Origin: Erysipelotrichaceae bacterium | Lineage (GTDB): Bacteria; Bacillota_I; Bacilli_A; Erysipelotrichales; Erysipelotrichaceae | Assembly: GCA_030525525.1 (NCBI GenBank) | Contig: JAUNEN010000003.1 | Location: forward strand, 1 to 64,000 | Length of the DNA: 64,000 nucleotides | Direction: 5' to 3' | Part shown: in pieces, positions 27,961-37,138 of the stretch | Position numbering within the stretch: position 1 is the first letter of the stretch | Layout of the letters: each line of letters opens with the position of its first letter | Translations under genes and position numbers: made by a program | The notes under the pieces: model-generated | Told to the model about the DNA's origin: nothing | Databases searched by the model: none | Seen by the model: only the letters and a program-made list of their open reading frames with translations

Positions 27961-28791
27961 ATGGACAATGAACACTTAAGGGATCTGCAGCTATGTGAAT
28001 ATGAGATTCTGAAAGTTTTGGATGATATTTGTAAAAAAGAGAATTTACAGTATTATCTTGCGGCCGGAACATTGCTCGGAGCGGTTAGACACCATGGTTT
28101 TATTCCGTGGGATGATGATGTCGATGTTATAATGCCGGTCGATGATTTTATAAAATTCAACGAAGTGGCAAAGAAACATCTTGGTGACCAATACTTTCTG
28201 CAGACTAGCAAAACAGATCCTGATTATGGATATCTTTTTACAAAAATCCGGAAAAATGGAACAACATTAATGAGTCCATGGGAAAGAAATAATCCTGGAC
28301 ATCACGGGGTGTGGGTGGATATTTTTCCTATTATTCCGATCAATAATAAAATGGATTACTATGTCAAAAAAACAACTGTTCGATTCAGCAACTTTTTGTG
28401 TATGAATGATGTGCTATTTAACTACAATTACGAGTATTTAGTAAAGCGCAGCAATCCAATTCTTATGAAGGCAATTGCCATAATGAGAAAAACACCAGCC
28501 GATGCTAGAAAGAGATTGCATCTGAAAATTCAAAAAGCATTGCTGAAAAGTAATCCGAAGGCATCTTCTGTTGGTATTATCTGGACTAATATTACATTAG
28601 TTGTTCCAAAACACCTGTTTGATGGTAAGCCTGAAATGTTAACATTTGAAACGCAAAAGTTTCCGGTAATGCCGGAATACGATGAATTTCTGACAAGGCA
28701 ATATGGTGATTACATGACTCCTCCTCCTGAAAATCAGCGCAATGGTGGTCATGGGATGATTATAGTTGATCTGGAAAAAGAGCTCTGGTAA
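27961..28791 (+). CDS. LicD family phosphotransferase (second copy)
   Basis: 276 residues from ATG 27961, preceded by GGAGGGAAG; a GTG frame start at 27946 overlaps that site. LicD motif near 27-57: LQYYLAAGTLLGAVRHHG then FIPWDDDVDVIMP. C-terminal FLTRQYGDYMTPPP near 243-256. Related in motifs to the LicD at 24883 but clearly divergent, so it probably has a different donor or acceptor. It would transfer an alcohol phosphate from a CDP donor to a glycan hydroxyl. Confidence 0.9.
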   Translation: MDNEHLRDLQLCEYEILKVLDDICKKENLQYYLAAGTLLGAVRHHGFIPWDDDVDVIMPVDDFIKFNEVAKKHLGDQYFLQTSKTDPDYGYLFTKIRKNGTTLMSPWERNNPGHHGVWVDIFPIIPINNKMDYYVKKTTVRFSNFLCMNDVLFNYNYEYLVKRSNPILMKAIAIMRKTPADARKRLHLKIQKALLKSNPKASSVGIIWTNITLVVPKHLFDGKPEMLTFETQKFPVMPEYDEFLTRQYGDYMTPPPENQRNGGHGMIIVDLEKELW

Positions 28792-28856
28792 CTACGCAAC
28801 TTGATTAGCATCAGCGTTTCATTCGTATAGATAATAAAAGGGTAATTGAATGATAT

Positions 28857-30002
28857 ATGGAAAAAATTAAGGTATTGATCATAGCTGGTGCTATGAATGT
28901 AGGCGGTATTGAAAATCAGCTGATGCATTTATTGCGTAAAGCGGATAAAAGTGTTTTTCAGATTGACTATACAACAACTGCTGAAAAAGCCTTCTATGAG
29001 GATGAAATGATTCGCTATGGTTCTGAATGTATTCATATTCCGAGGACAGGCGGAAAACACTTCTACCGTTATTGTAAAGCACTGTATAAGATAATCCGAG
29101 AAGGTGATTATGATATTGTTCATTCTCACGAACTTTTCCATAGCGGTATGGTGCTCTTGACAGCAAGACTTGCCGGAGTTCAGAACAGGTTCGTACATGC
29201 ACATAATTGGATGGAGGGGGATAATCCCAATGCACATAAAAGTGTTAAAAGGATTCTGTACAATCATGTGATGCAGCGTTTGATTCAATGGAATGCAACG
29301 GAGTTCATTGCCTGTTCATCGTTGGCTGGTGAATTTCTCTTTGGCAGAAAAGTAATAAATAAGGATAACTATCATCTTGTTTTCAATTCTGTTGATACAA
29401 ACAGATTTATTGATAACTATGGAAAAAAGGAAATTGGTGATTACGTAGATGATGAGTGGACAAATGTAATTCAAATTGGGAGATTCACGCCCGTGAAGAA
29501 TCAGCTGTTTACCGTTGAAATAGCAAATGAGCTCAGAAACAGGGGCAGGAAAATTCGTTTTCTCCTTGTAGGCAATACAGGCGGAACATATGATGAAAAA
29601 GTGAAGAGAAAGATTGAAGACTATGGATTGGAAGAATATGTGCATCTGCTAGGTATCCGAAAAGACATAGATTCACTGATGAGAAAATCTTCTGCCTTCT
29701 TATTGCCGTCTTTATATGAAGGGATGCCGCTGGTGTTGATTGAAGCACAGGCAAGCGGTTTACCGTGTGTTGTTGCAGATACATTCTCACATGAAGTTGA
29801 TTTCCACACAGGAAGTATTCACTGGCTGAAGCTGGAAGATGGATTGACCGTATGGTGTGATTCAGTTGAAAAAGCCGTAAGGACTGAAAGAGTGGATCTC
29901 AATAGCGTAAAAGCAGCAATAGAAAAGTATGGTTTTGATTCAGACTCGTTTGCCAGAAAAGTCTGTCAGCTCTATGAAAAAAGCGTTTATGGGAAAAAAT
30001 AA
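28857..30002 (+). CDS. Glycosyltransferase family 4
   Basis: 381 residues. Starts with VLIIAGAMNVGGIENQLMHLL near 6-26, the GT4 N-terminal signature (GG-E). The acceptor domain has YDIVHSHELFHSGM near 85-98. The donor half has VIQIGRFTPVKNQLFTVEIA near 202-221 and PSLYEGMPLVLIEAQASGLPCVV near 284-306 (E-x7-E). No strong ribosome site is seen close to the ATG; AAGGG at 28838-28842 is distant. It is related in layout to 57196-58314. Confidence 0.9.
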   Translation: MEKIKVLIIAGAMNVGGIENQLMHLLRKADKSVFQIDYTTTAEKAFYEDEMIRYGSECIHIPRTGGKHFYRYCKALYKIIREGDYDIVHSHELFHSGMVLLTARLAGVQNRFVHAHNWMEGDNPNAHKSVKRILYNHVMQRLIQWNATEFIACSSLAGEFLFGRKVINKDNYHLVFNSVDTNRFIDNYGKKEIGDYVDDEWTNVIQIGRFTPVKNQLFTVEIANELRNRGRKIRFLLVGNTGGTYDEKVKRKIEDYGLEEYVHLLGIRKDIDSLMRKSSAFLLPSLYEGMPLVLIEAQASGLPCVVADTFSHEVDFHTGSIHWLKLEDGLTVWCDSVEKAVRTERVDLNSVKAAIEKYGFDSDSFARKVCQLYEKSVYGKK

Positions 30003-30092
30003 TCTGGTAGCAGAAAACAGCAATGTGAGTACGATCGACACCAGAAAGATTTTTGCAATGGGAAAAATGTCAGTGTAGCTTCGGAGGTATGT

Positions 30093-31664
30093 ATGGGTCA
30101 ATTAAATTGGATATCAGAACTTAGCGACTTGATGATTCATAAAGTTTTTATCCGTGGATTTCTTCTGACTGAAAAACAGATCGAACAGAATCAATACAGA
30201 TGGATGGGCGACTGGAGAAATGAACAAATTGGTTTCTGTAACCTTTATGTTCACCCACTCCAACATTTTTATACATTCAGTAGTGATTCCCGCACGTTCA
30301 TTCTCATTGGTCATGCATATAATCCTTTTACATTGGAACATGATGAGCAGCGTATTTTGGAGATGTGCAGCAGCTGTCTTTCTGAAAATGAAGGGAAATT
30401 CTTTGAGTATTTTAATCAGCTTACTGGGATTTTTGCGTTTTTCATCATGACCGAAAATGATCTGAAGCTTATCGGTGATCCGACATGTATGCAGACTGTT
30501 TTTTATACAGATCATAGTAAAGAGATCTTTGTTACTTCCCACAGCATGATGGCGGGAATACTTTTAGATTTGCCGGAAGATGAATATGTCAGGAAGCTGG
30601 TAAATTACAAGTTTTTTCATCTTTTGGGAAATTCTCTTCCTGGTGATCTGTCTCAATTTAATGGGCTGAAACGGATTACACCGAACATTTGTTATCAGTT
30701 TGCAAACGGTTCTGTCAGAAAAGAACGCTTTTTTACACCTTATCAGATAAAAAATCGAACAATGAATCAACTGGCAGTTGATGCGGGTACTATTCTTCAT
30801 AACTCTCTCAAACTGATTCCCGAAAAGTGGAGTGCCCCGGCAATTTCACTAACTGGTGGATGTGACAGCAAGACTACACTTGCCTGCGCAAACAATCTCT
30901 ATGACATGTATACATATTTTAGTTACTGTTCCAGCGAAGCTGAAAAAGTCGATTGTGAAGGTGCTGCGGAAATCTGCAAGCGATTGGGAATTCAACATTC
31001 GATCATTGATATTCCTGAATCATGCAGTGCATCAGATGATTATGAGTCGGTCAGAAGAATACTGAAACTAAACTGCGGTGATATTCTTGACAGTAATCCT
31101 AATGATATCAGGAAGCGGATCTGTTTAGATAAGGTGAAGAACTATGATGTCGAGGTGAAATCATGGGCTTCCGAAATAGGTCGCGCATATTATTCCAAGC
31201 GATTCAACGGGAGGAAAGATTTTCCTGTTAAACCTAACGGCAGATACTGTACAACATTATATAAGTTTTTCCTTCATAACCGAAAGTTGGTAAAGGAAAC
31301 GGATCAGGTTTTTACTCAATTTATTGCAGATTTCTATGCCAAGGCAGACAATAATCCGCTTCCTTGGTTTGAACAGTTTTTCTGGGAGTTTCGAGTACCT
31401 TCCTGGAATGGATTGGTTATTTCAGGAGAGCATAGCTATACTTCTGACATTGAAATACCATATAATAACCGTCTTCTGCTGACAATATTGGTCAGCGCTC
31501 CAATAGAAGACAGAATAAATGATACTTTATACAGTATGATCCGTAGTAAGCAGAATTCGAAGGTAGATGAAAGTGGTATAGCTATTACCAATCTGAAACA
31601 TACTGCTCTGAGAGCCAGAGCAGAAGATATTTATTGGGTAGTGCATTCACATATTTCAATATAA
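30093..31664 (+). CDS. Asparagine-synthase-like protein lacking the N-terminal cysteine
   Basis: 523 residues. The N-terminal half keeps an Ntn/GATase-II-like pattern (LTGIFAFFIM near 110-119, IGDPTCMQTVFYT near 127-139) but begins MGQLNW, so the nucleophile Cys2 of glutamine-dependent asparagine synthases is absent. The PP-loop is present in altered form, SLTGGCDSK at 252-260 (usually SGG-DS), so AMP-forming chemistry remains plausible. Homologues with glutaminase defects use free ammonia or another amine, or modify sugar acids. In this locus it may amidate a uronic or hydroxy acid; that is inference. GGAGG at 30083-30087 fixes the start. Confidence 0.78.
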   Translation: MGQLNWISELSDLMIHKVFIRGFLLTEKQIEQNQYRWMGDWRNEQIGFCNLYVHPLQHFYTFSSDSRTFILIGHAYNPFTLEHDEQRILEMCSSCLSENEGKFFEYFNQLTGIFAFFIMTENDLKLIGDPTCMQTVFYTDHSKEIFVTSHSMMAGILLDLPEDEYVRKLVNYKFFHLLGNSLPGDLSQFNGLKRITPNICYQFANGSVRKERFFTPYQIKNRTMNQLAVDAGTILHNSLKLIPEKWSAPAISLTGGCDSKTTLACANNLYDMYTYFSYCSSEAEKVDCEGAAEICKRLGIQHSIIDIPESCSASDDYESVRRILKLNCGDILDSNPNDIRKRICLDKVKNYDVEVKSWASEIGRAYYSKRFNGRKDFPVKPNGRYCTTLYKFFLHNRKLVKETDQVFTQFIADFYAKADNNPLPWFEQFFWEFRVPSWNGLVISGEHSYTSDIEIPYNNRLLLTILVSAPIEDRINDTLYSMIRSKQNSKVDESGIAITNLKHTALRARAEDIYWVVHSHISI

Positions 31665-31710
31665 TAGAAAAACGGTTTATCGATGTAACTTGAATGAGAA
31701 TAGGGTGAGT

Positions 31711-32826
31711 ATGAAATATTTATATGTAGCAACAGTATTGAGTCATATTTGTCAGTTCCATCTGCCGCATATGAAAAAGCTTAAAGATAATGGGCATATA
31801 GTTCATGTAGCAGCTCATGATAATCTGAGTGTCAAAAATGGCTTATCGTTGAAGTATGCTGATCAATTTTACGAAGTACCGTTCGAACGCAGCCCTTTTG
31901 ATCCGAAAAACATTCGTGCTTTGAGTGAATTGCGTAAAGTTATTGGCCAGAATTACTATGATGTAATTATCTGTAATACACCGGTCGGCGGAGTACTGAC
32001 AAGAATTGGAGCTGTAAAAGCCAGGAAAAAAGGAACGCGTGTTATTTACATTGCGCATGGTTTTCATTTTTATAACGGTGCTTCAAAAAAGAACTGGTTA
32101 ATTTTTTATCCTCTTGAGCGCACTTTGGCCCATATGAACGATACATTGATTACAATCAATGAAGAAGACTATCAATTTGCAAAAGAACGTTTTTCATGTA
32201 ATGTTGCACATATTCATGGTATCGGTGTTGATTCAGAAAGATATCATCCCATCTCAAATGAAAAACAAATAGGATGGAGACTGGAGAATGGATATTCCCC
32301 TGATGACTTTATGATTCTGTGTACAGGGGAACTGAATGATAATAAAAATCAGAAGACATTAATTTCGGCAGCTTCTTTATTAAAAGCAAAGGGCAGAAGT
32401 ATAAAAATTCTTTTAGCTGGAAACGGGCCTAATGAACAAACTTTAAAAAATCAGATCAAGATGAATAATCTCGAGAACATGATCGATTTGTTGGGCTATC
32501 GCACGGATCTCGAGACAATTCTGCCATCCGTTGACCTTGTGGTTTCGTGTTCTTACAGGGAAGGAATGCCACTCAATATTATTGAAGCGATGTTGTGCCG
32601 GAAGCCAGTTCTTGCTTCCATTAACCGCGGCCATAAGGAACTGGTTAGTAGTGGAGAAAATGGATATCTCTTTGATCCAGATGATTATGTATCTCTTGCG
32701 GCGAGAATTGCAGAGATAGCAAATGATAAAGATTTAGCAATGCGATTTGGAGAATGCGGCTTCAATAGAGCTCAGGCGTATACATCAGACCATGTTTGGG
32801 AGGAATTGGAAGCTTTAATTATGTAA
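31711..32826 (+). CDS. Glycosyltransferase family 4
   Basis: 371 residues. ATG 31711 is chosen for the AGGGTGAG upstream (31702-31709); an in-frame TTG at 31690 is weaker. YLYVATVLSHICQFHLPHMKKL near 3-24 and YIAHGFHFYNGASKKNWL (about 113-130) are typical of the capsule GT4 group that includes galactosaminyl transferases. Donor half: CTGELNDNKNQKTLI near 202-216 and SCSYREGMPLNIIEAMLC near 275-292. It is the last intact glycosyltransferase before the rearranged 33-39 kb part. Confidence 0.9.
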   Translation: MKYLYVATVLSHICQFHLPHMKKLKDNGHIVHVAAHDNLSVKNGLSLKYADQFYEVPFERSPFDPKNIRALSELRKVIGQNYYDVIICNTPVGGVLTRIGAVKARKKGTRVIYIAHGFHFYNGASKKNWLIFYPLERTLAHMNDTLITINEEDYQFAKERFSCNVAHIHGIGVDSERYHPISNEKQIGWRLENGYSPDDFMILCTGELNDNKNQKTLISAASLLKAKGRSIKILLAGNGPNEQTLKNQIKMNNLENMIDLLGYRTDLETILPSVDLVVSCSYREGMPLNIIEAMLCRKPVLASINRGHKELVSSGENGYLFDPDDYVSLAARIAEIANDKDLAMRFGECGFNRAQAYTSDHVWEELEALIM

Positions 32827-33069
32827 GCCATCAAGAGTTTTGAGAAGGGTAGACAGTAATAAAATATATTTGCATAAACACATGTCAATCTAATGGAGAC
32901 TATGGCAAACTAATGCTTACGATAGTTTTGCAGGTGTTCTTGATTGGATTTTATTGGTACTGCGACGGTGGCAGCAGTGCTGGTGATGAGATAGTACTAT
33001 TGCATTTAATAATTGTTTAGGGTTTTGCGATTACATACATGCAGCAAACATTGTGTGTTATTTAAACAG
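32827..33069. other. Non-coding stretch before the metallophosphoesterase
   Basis: No gene, tRNA or clear terminator is seen in 32827-33069. The spacer is long for this compact locus and lies at the edge of the rearranged segment, so it may contain decayed sequence. Confidence 0.4.
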
Positions 33070-33098
33070 TTGTTCATTTACGCAAAGATGTCCATAAT
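33070..33098 (+). promoter_or_regulatory. Candidate sigma-70-type promoter
   Basis: TTGTTC (33070-33075), a 17-base spacer and CATAAT (33093-33098) precede the metallophosphoesterase gene by about 95 bases. The -35 box is poor. It is the only plausible promoter found in this spacer. Confidence 0.35.
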
Positions 33099-33194
33099 AT
33101 GGTATTTCGGATAGTGAAATGAATCAAACAGCAGAGAAGGTTCTGTTTTTATGCAATTGTGTATATATGGTTTTGTAAAAAACATAGGAGCACT

Positions 33195-34061
33195 ATGAAA
33201 TATAGAAAGAAAATTGCTGTATTAATCATGATTATCGTTCTGCTATTCATAGCAATCTTTTATTATTACATAGCTTTTCAGGGGCTTACTGTTACACACT
33301 ATGAGTTGAAACTCGGCGTGAAGGAATCAATTCGTATAGTTCATTTAACTGATCTTCATAATGCACAGTTTGGCGAGAATAACGAAGAACTTGTTGAATT
33401 GATTAAGGCGCAGGAGCCGGATCTTATCTTTATGAGTGGAGATATGTTAAATAATGATGATTCTAATGAAGATATAATGCTGGGCTTAATCTCTAATATT
33501 AAGGATGTCGCTCCGATTTACTTTGGTTACGGTAATCATGAATGTTCATGGGAAAAACGTTTTAAGAAAACTCTTAAACATGATATAGAAGCTGCTGGTG
33601 CAACTGTAGTCAATAACAACTACATTGATTTTGAATTTAAAGGGACTGAACTTCGTTTGGGGGGATATATGGGCTATTGGCATCAGCCGCATATGTTTAC
33701 CGAGAACAAAAATGCTATCCTCATTGAAAAGGAATTCGCGGATGATTTTGAGAATACAGAAAGGATAAAGTTATTAATCAATCATATTCCTACCCAATGG
33801 GTTGACTGGAATTATATTGATAAATACGAAATAGATGCCGTATTCAGCGGTCATTATCATGGCGGAATAATCAGAATTCCGATAGTTGACAGAGGTGTAT
33901 TTGCACCATATGTAGGATGGTTTCCTCCACGGACAAAGGGAATGTATACAGGCGAAAAAGCATCATGCATATTGTCTGCTGGGTTAGGGTCCGAGCATTT
34001 GGCTCCAAGAATCAACAATTCGCCTGAAATCGTGGTTATTGATCTTGTCCCTGAGAATTGA
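33195..34061 (+). CDS. Membrane-anchored metallophosphoesterase (YkuE/YaeI-like)
   Basis: 288 residues from ATG 33195 (TAGGAG at 33185-33190). One N-terminal membrane anchor (about 7-27), then the calcineurin-like metal ligands: LTDLHN near 50-55, MSGDML near 79-84, GYGNHECSW near 110-118, NHIPTQW near 197-203 and FSGHYHGG near 219-226. This family cleaves phosphomonoesters or pyrophosphates of lipids at the membrane. Here a role on a lipid-linked intermediate is possible (inference). Its C-terminal third is repeated as a broken copy at 37139-37423. Confidence 0.88.
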   Translation: MKYRKKIAVLIMIIVLLFIAIFYYYIAFQGLTVTHYELKLGVKESIRIVHLTDLHNAQFGENNEELVELIKAQEPDLIFMSGDMLNNDDSNEDIMLGLISNIKDVAPIYFGYGNHECSWEKRFKKTLKHDIEAAGATVVNNNYIDFEFKGTELRLGGYMGYWHQPHMFTENKNAILIEKEFADDFENTERIKLLINHIPTQWVDWNYIDKYEIDAVFSGHYHGGIIRIPIVDRGVFAPYVGWFPPRTKGMYTGEKASCILSAGLGSEHLAPRINNSPEIVVIDLVPEN

Positions 34062-34077
34062 TTGAGTTAAGGATTAA

Positions 34078-34267
34078 ATGAGTTTATTTTTGGCTGCTTA
34101 TGGTATTCCTGATTGTTTATAAAACCAGCTTCAACAGCTTTCAAAAGGAACATCTTGGAAAAGACCAAAGCACTGCAATCAAAGGAATCTTTGCTGTCAT
34201 TATCATTTTGTTGCATTCAAATGGAATTTGGGAAATTACCGTGTTGTCGTGTAACTGCTCGGCATAA
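34078..34267 (+). pseudogene. Truncated acyltransferase-3 remnant
   Basis: Starting 16 bases after the metallophosphoesterase stop, this stretch aligns closely with the first ~55 codons of the intact acyltransferase at 37440 (shared CCTGATTGTTTATAAAA, CTTTGCTGTCATTATC and others). The first codons are frameshifted (stop after about 14 codons from ATG 34078). The body stays readable in another frame (SFQKEHLGKDQ, IKGIFAVIIILLHSNG). It ends at TAA 34265-34267 after unrelated codons. The intergenic ATTGATTGAG before the start is also shared, so this is one end of a duplicated gene pair. Confidence 0.85.
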
Positions 34268-34270
34268 ACT

Positions 34271-34306
34271 GCCTACTTAAGGGCTGGAATGAATGCTTAA
34301 GCAGGC
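34271..34306. repeat. 11-bp imperfect inverted repeat at a rearrangement border
   Basis: GCCTACTTAAG (34271-34281) and CTTAAGCAGGC (34296-34306) pair with one mismatch around a 14-base loop. It lies four bases after the truncated acyltransferase ends. No T-run follows, so a terminator is unlikely. Confidence 0.6.
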
Positions 34307-34329
34307 ATAAAATACAGGGGGAAAGGAAG

Positions 34330-34365
34330 AAATATAAATCATTAAATAGTACATGATTTATATTT
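34330..34365. promoter_or_regulatory. Perfect 13-bp palindrome upstream of the cytidylyltransferase
   Basis: AAATATAAATCAT (34330-34342) and ATGATTTATATTT (34353-34365) are exact reverse complements around 10 bases. The right arm ends 12 bases before the ATG at 34378. It could be a regulator site, or an RNA hairpin affecting the weak ribosome site GGAAA just after it. Confidence 0.6.
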
Positions 34366-34377
34366 GGAAAAATTACT

Positions 34378-35109
34378 ATGGCAAACATAGCATTGATTAT
34401 TGCTGGCGGATCAGGACACAGAATGGGACAGGATGTTCCAAAGCAGTTTCTTACCGTCAATGATAAACCGATCATAATATATACAATGGAAGGATTTGAA
34501 AAGCATCCGTTAATTGATGCAATTGAAGTCGTATGTATAGATGGCTGGCATGATGTACTGGCAGCTTATGCAAAGCAATTCAATATCAGTAAATTGAAAT
34601 GGATTACAAGCGGGGGTAACAGCGGGCAGGAGTCCATACGCAATGGTGTTTACAATCTTGAAGGAGTTATTAATAACGATGACATTGTTATTATTCATGA
34701 TGGTATTCGTCCGCTTGTAGACGCAGATGTGCTTTCCGATGTGATCACCAAAGCGCAAAAGTATGGAAATGCTGTCACATCTCTTCCTTACAATGAGCAG
34801 ATCTTCGTGATTGATGATGATGTCTCTACGACTAAATATATACCAAGAGAAACCCTCAGAAGAGTGTCTACACCGCAGGCATACCAGTTTGGTTTACTTG
34901 ATGAAAAGTATCATGAAGCATTTGAAAAAGAAATCGGTATTTATGGATCCTCATATACCAATACGATGATGACGGAGCTTGGCGTAAGGCTGTATTTCGC
35001 TGCGGGATCTGATAAGAATATCAAATTAACAACTACAGATGATCTGTTTATTTTTAAAGCCTATCTTGAGGCCGATGAGATCAAGTGGCTGAAGAAGGAG
35101 AAGAAATGA
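34378..35109 (+). CDS. IspD/TarI-family cytidylyltransferase
   Basis: 243 residues. Motifs: IIAGGSGHRMG 7-17, VPKQF 20-24, IHDGIRPL near 109-116, IPRETLRRVSTPQAYQF near 160-176 and IKLTTTDDL near 221-229. The ETLRRVSTPQ segment and the neighbouring reductase and LicD genes favour a polyol-phosphate cytidylyltransferase (TarI-type, making a CDP-alditol) over the MEP-pathway IspD. It overlaps the next gene by ATGA, so the two are translationally coupled. Together they resemble pairs that make CDP-linked alditols for teichoic-acid-like or capsule decorations. Confidence 0.87.
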   Translation: MANIALIIAGGSGHRMGQDVPKQFLTVNDKPIIIYTMEGFEKHPLIDAIEVVCIDGWHDVLAAYAKQFNISKLKWITSGGNSGQESIRNGVYNLEGVINNDDIVIIHDGIRPLVDADVLSDVITKAQKYGNAVTSLPYNEQIFVIDDDVSTTKYIPRETLRRVSTPQAYQFGLLDEKYHEAFEKEIGIYGSSYTNTMMTELGVRLYFAAGSDKNIKLTTTDDLFIFKAYLEADEIKWLKKEKK

Positions 35110-36170
35110 AACTTTTTGAACATCCCTTATACAAGGAAGATATCCAAAGAATTGCTAACCTGCATTTACCATGGGATAAACTGAATAATAAATCTATTTT
35201 GATCTCAGGTGCTTCCGGTATGATTGGTAGTTTACTGTCAGATGTGTTGGCTTATAAAGATGACAAAGAACAACTGAATTGCAGAATAATCGCTTTGGGA
35301 AGAAATGAACAACGAGCACATGATAGATTTGCGCGATACTATGAAAAACCTTATTTTCAGTTTATATCGCATGATATAAGCAATCCTTTGGTATTGGAAG
35401 AAACTGAAAACATATCTTATGTAATTCATCTTGCAAGCAATACTCATCCCAAAGCTTATGCGACAGATCCGATTGGAACGATAACAACAAATATATTAGG
35501 TACTAAAAATCTTCTTGATATAGCAGTCAAGTATGATGCGGAAAGATTTCTGCTGGCTTCTTCGAATGAAATCTATGGAGAAAACCGCGGCGATACAGAA
35601 CTGTTTTCAGAAAATTATTGTGGATATATAGACTGTAATACTGTGCGGGCTGGATACCCTGAAAGTAAACGGTGTTCGGAAGCTCTTTGCCAGGCTTATA
35701 AGGCACAAAAAGGTGTAAATGTTGTCATAGCACGACTAACCCGTTCATACGGACCGTCATTGCTGTCTTCAGATACCAAGGCTATGTCACAGTTTATACA
35801 TAATGCATTGAAAGGCGAAGATATTGTTCTTAAAAGTGCTGGGACTCAATACTATTCATATACTTACGCAGCGGATGCAGTCAGCGGTCTGCTCACGGTA
35901 TTACTGTGTGGAGAAAATGGAGACGCATATAATGTTTCGGACATAGCTTCGGATATAACTCTTAAAGAACTGGCAAAAACTATTGCCGATGCAACAAGTA
36001 CCAAAGTCGTATTCGATTTGCCGGATTCAGTTGAGTCGATTGGCTTTTCAAAAGCTACAAAAGCGAGATTAGACAGTGCAAAACTACAAAAGTTTGGCTG
36101 GAAAGCACAATACACAATTTCAGATGGCATTAAGCGAACTTTAGAAATACTTAAGAGCCTTACTGATTAA
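35106..36170 (+). CDS. NAD-dependent epimerase/dehydratase (extended SDR)
   Basis: 354 residues from ATG 35106, overlapping the previous stop (ATGA), with AAGGAG at 35095-35100. NAD site ISGASGMIGSLL near 35-46, HLASNTHP near 103-110, LLASSNEIYGE near 141-151 and catalytic Tyr/Lys in GYPESKRCSEALC near 176-188. Extended SDRs change nucleotide-sugar stereochemistry or dehydrate at C4. Paired with a TarI-like enzyme, it probably acts on the sugar or alditol that becomes CDP-linked. TarJ, the usual partner, is a different fold, so this pathway differs from standard CDP-ribitol synthesis. Confidence 0.85.
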   Translation: MKLFEHPLYKEDIQRIANLHLPWDKLNNKSILISGASGMIGSLLSDVLAYKDDKEQLNCRIIALGRNEQRAHDRFARYYEKPYFQFISHDISNPLVLEETENISYVIHLASNTHPKAYATDPIGTITTNILGTKNLLDIAVKYDAERFLLASSNEIYGENRGDTELFSENYCGYIDCNTVRAGYPESKRCSEALCQAYKAQKGVNVVIARLTRSYGPSLLSSDTKAMSQFIHNALKGEDIVLKSAGTQYYSYTYAADAVSGLLTVLLCGENGDAYNVSDIASDITLKELAKTIADATSTKVVFDLPDSVESIGFSKATKARLDSAKLQKFGWKAQYTISDGIKRTLEILKSLTD

Positions 36171-36929
36171 CTTGGTAATTGCTTCGAATATCTGAAAATT
36201 GAATTACTTTACTTGCTAAATCTACAGAGGATTGGTGGAAATATTTGTAAAATACGATGAGTATCGTGGAAACTGATGCAACAGTCTCTGTATTTCAGGG
36301 TTTAATGCTAATACAAATTTCATAAAATAATGATCCTGACTTTCTCCAGTGTTTTATTTGGCGAATTATATAGAAAACTAATAGATTCAGATATCCTTGC
36401 AGTTCAATCTTCTTAAAGTTGGAATGTGTATGCAGGAAGCGCTTTCAGTTATTTGGAATCATAGCTGTGACTTTTTAATAACAAAATTTTAACCACTGGC
36501 TTGAGACTGCGCTCACTATCGTGGATTAGTACTGAATCAAACATTATGTGTTTGGAATATGAAATAATAGTTCTTTTGCTGATGACTTCTCCTGACCATT
36601 ATGTTCGAGGGAATACTGTCCGTGATTGTTTATGTTAATAGCGATACACATCTGATTCACCAACAGCCTCGATATTGTATACCGTTTTCTTTGATATCTC
36701 TGTTTGACCATCTGAGTAGAATGTAAATCTCATCAATCTCAACTCAGTCATACAGGAGTGTTCTTTCCTGAAATCCTTCCAGACAGTGAAAAAGATTAGC
36801 GGTCCAATATTTCGTTGAAGTTACGTTGTTTCTTCTTTCATAAGATGTTATGTGAAAATTCTCATGACAAATGATCCAGATCAGAAAATCCGCTCATTCG
36901 ATCAAAGAGATCCTGCGATTCAGAAACAA
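36171..36929. other. Long gene-free, probably decayed stretch
   Basis: About 760 bases without an intact gene. The reverse strand between about 36790 and 36560 reads short protein-like pieces broken by stops: LFHCLEGFQERT, then VEIDEIYILLRW and DIKENGIQYRGCW. These are faintly reminiscent of a transposase C-terminus, but the match is too weak to name a family. The stretch separates the inserted cytidylyltransferase/SDR pair from two further gene fragments. Confidence 0.45.
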
Positions 36930-37055
36930 GAGTCTTTTTTGAGCCGAAGAATACATCTGGCAAAAGATATTGTTGCTACTGATGAAGAGGCGCTTAAAGG
37001 TTACATTATCTTTGCAAGGAAATCAGTCTGTAGATTATCAGAAGAAATTACATAA
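36930..37055 (+). pseudogene. 3' fragment of a nucleotidyltransferase-family gene
   Basis: The frame reads ESFLSRRIHLAKDIVATDEEALK and ends at TAA 37053-37055. It matches the C-terminus of the intact gene at 38499-39674 (HLLLKRIHMAKDLVAVDENE). The DNA match includes ATACATCTGGCAAAAGAT. No upstream body of the gene remains. It precedes a metallophosphoesterase fragment, so gene order in the lost copy was nucleotidyltransferase then phosphoesterase. Confidence 0.75.
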
Positions 37056-37138
37056 TTGTTGATTCAAAGTAATCAGATATCGCAGAACACAAATGCAGAT
37101 ACTGCATGTAAATTCCGCTCTATCGGACTACGGAATTT

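Noticed and set aside
24883-28791. Phosphocholine decoration from the LicD genes
   Set aside because: No choline kinase, uptake or CTP:phosphocholine enzyme is visible; the nearby cytidylyltransferases suggest other donors.
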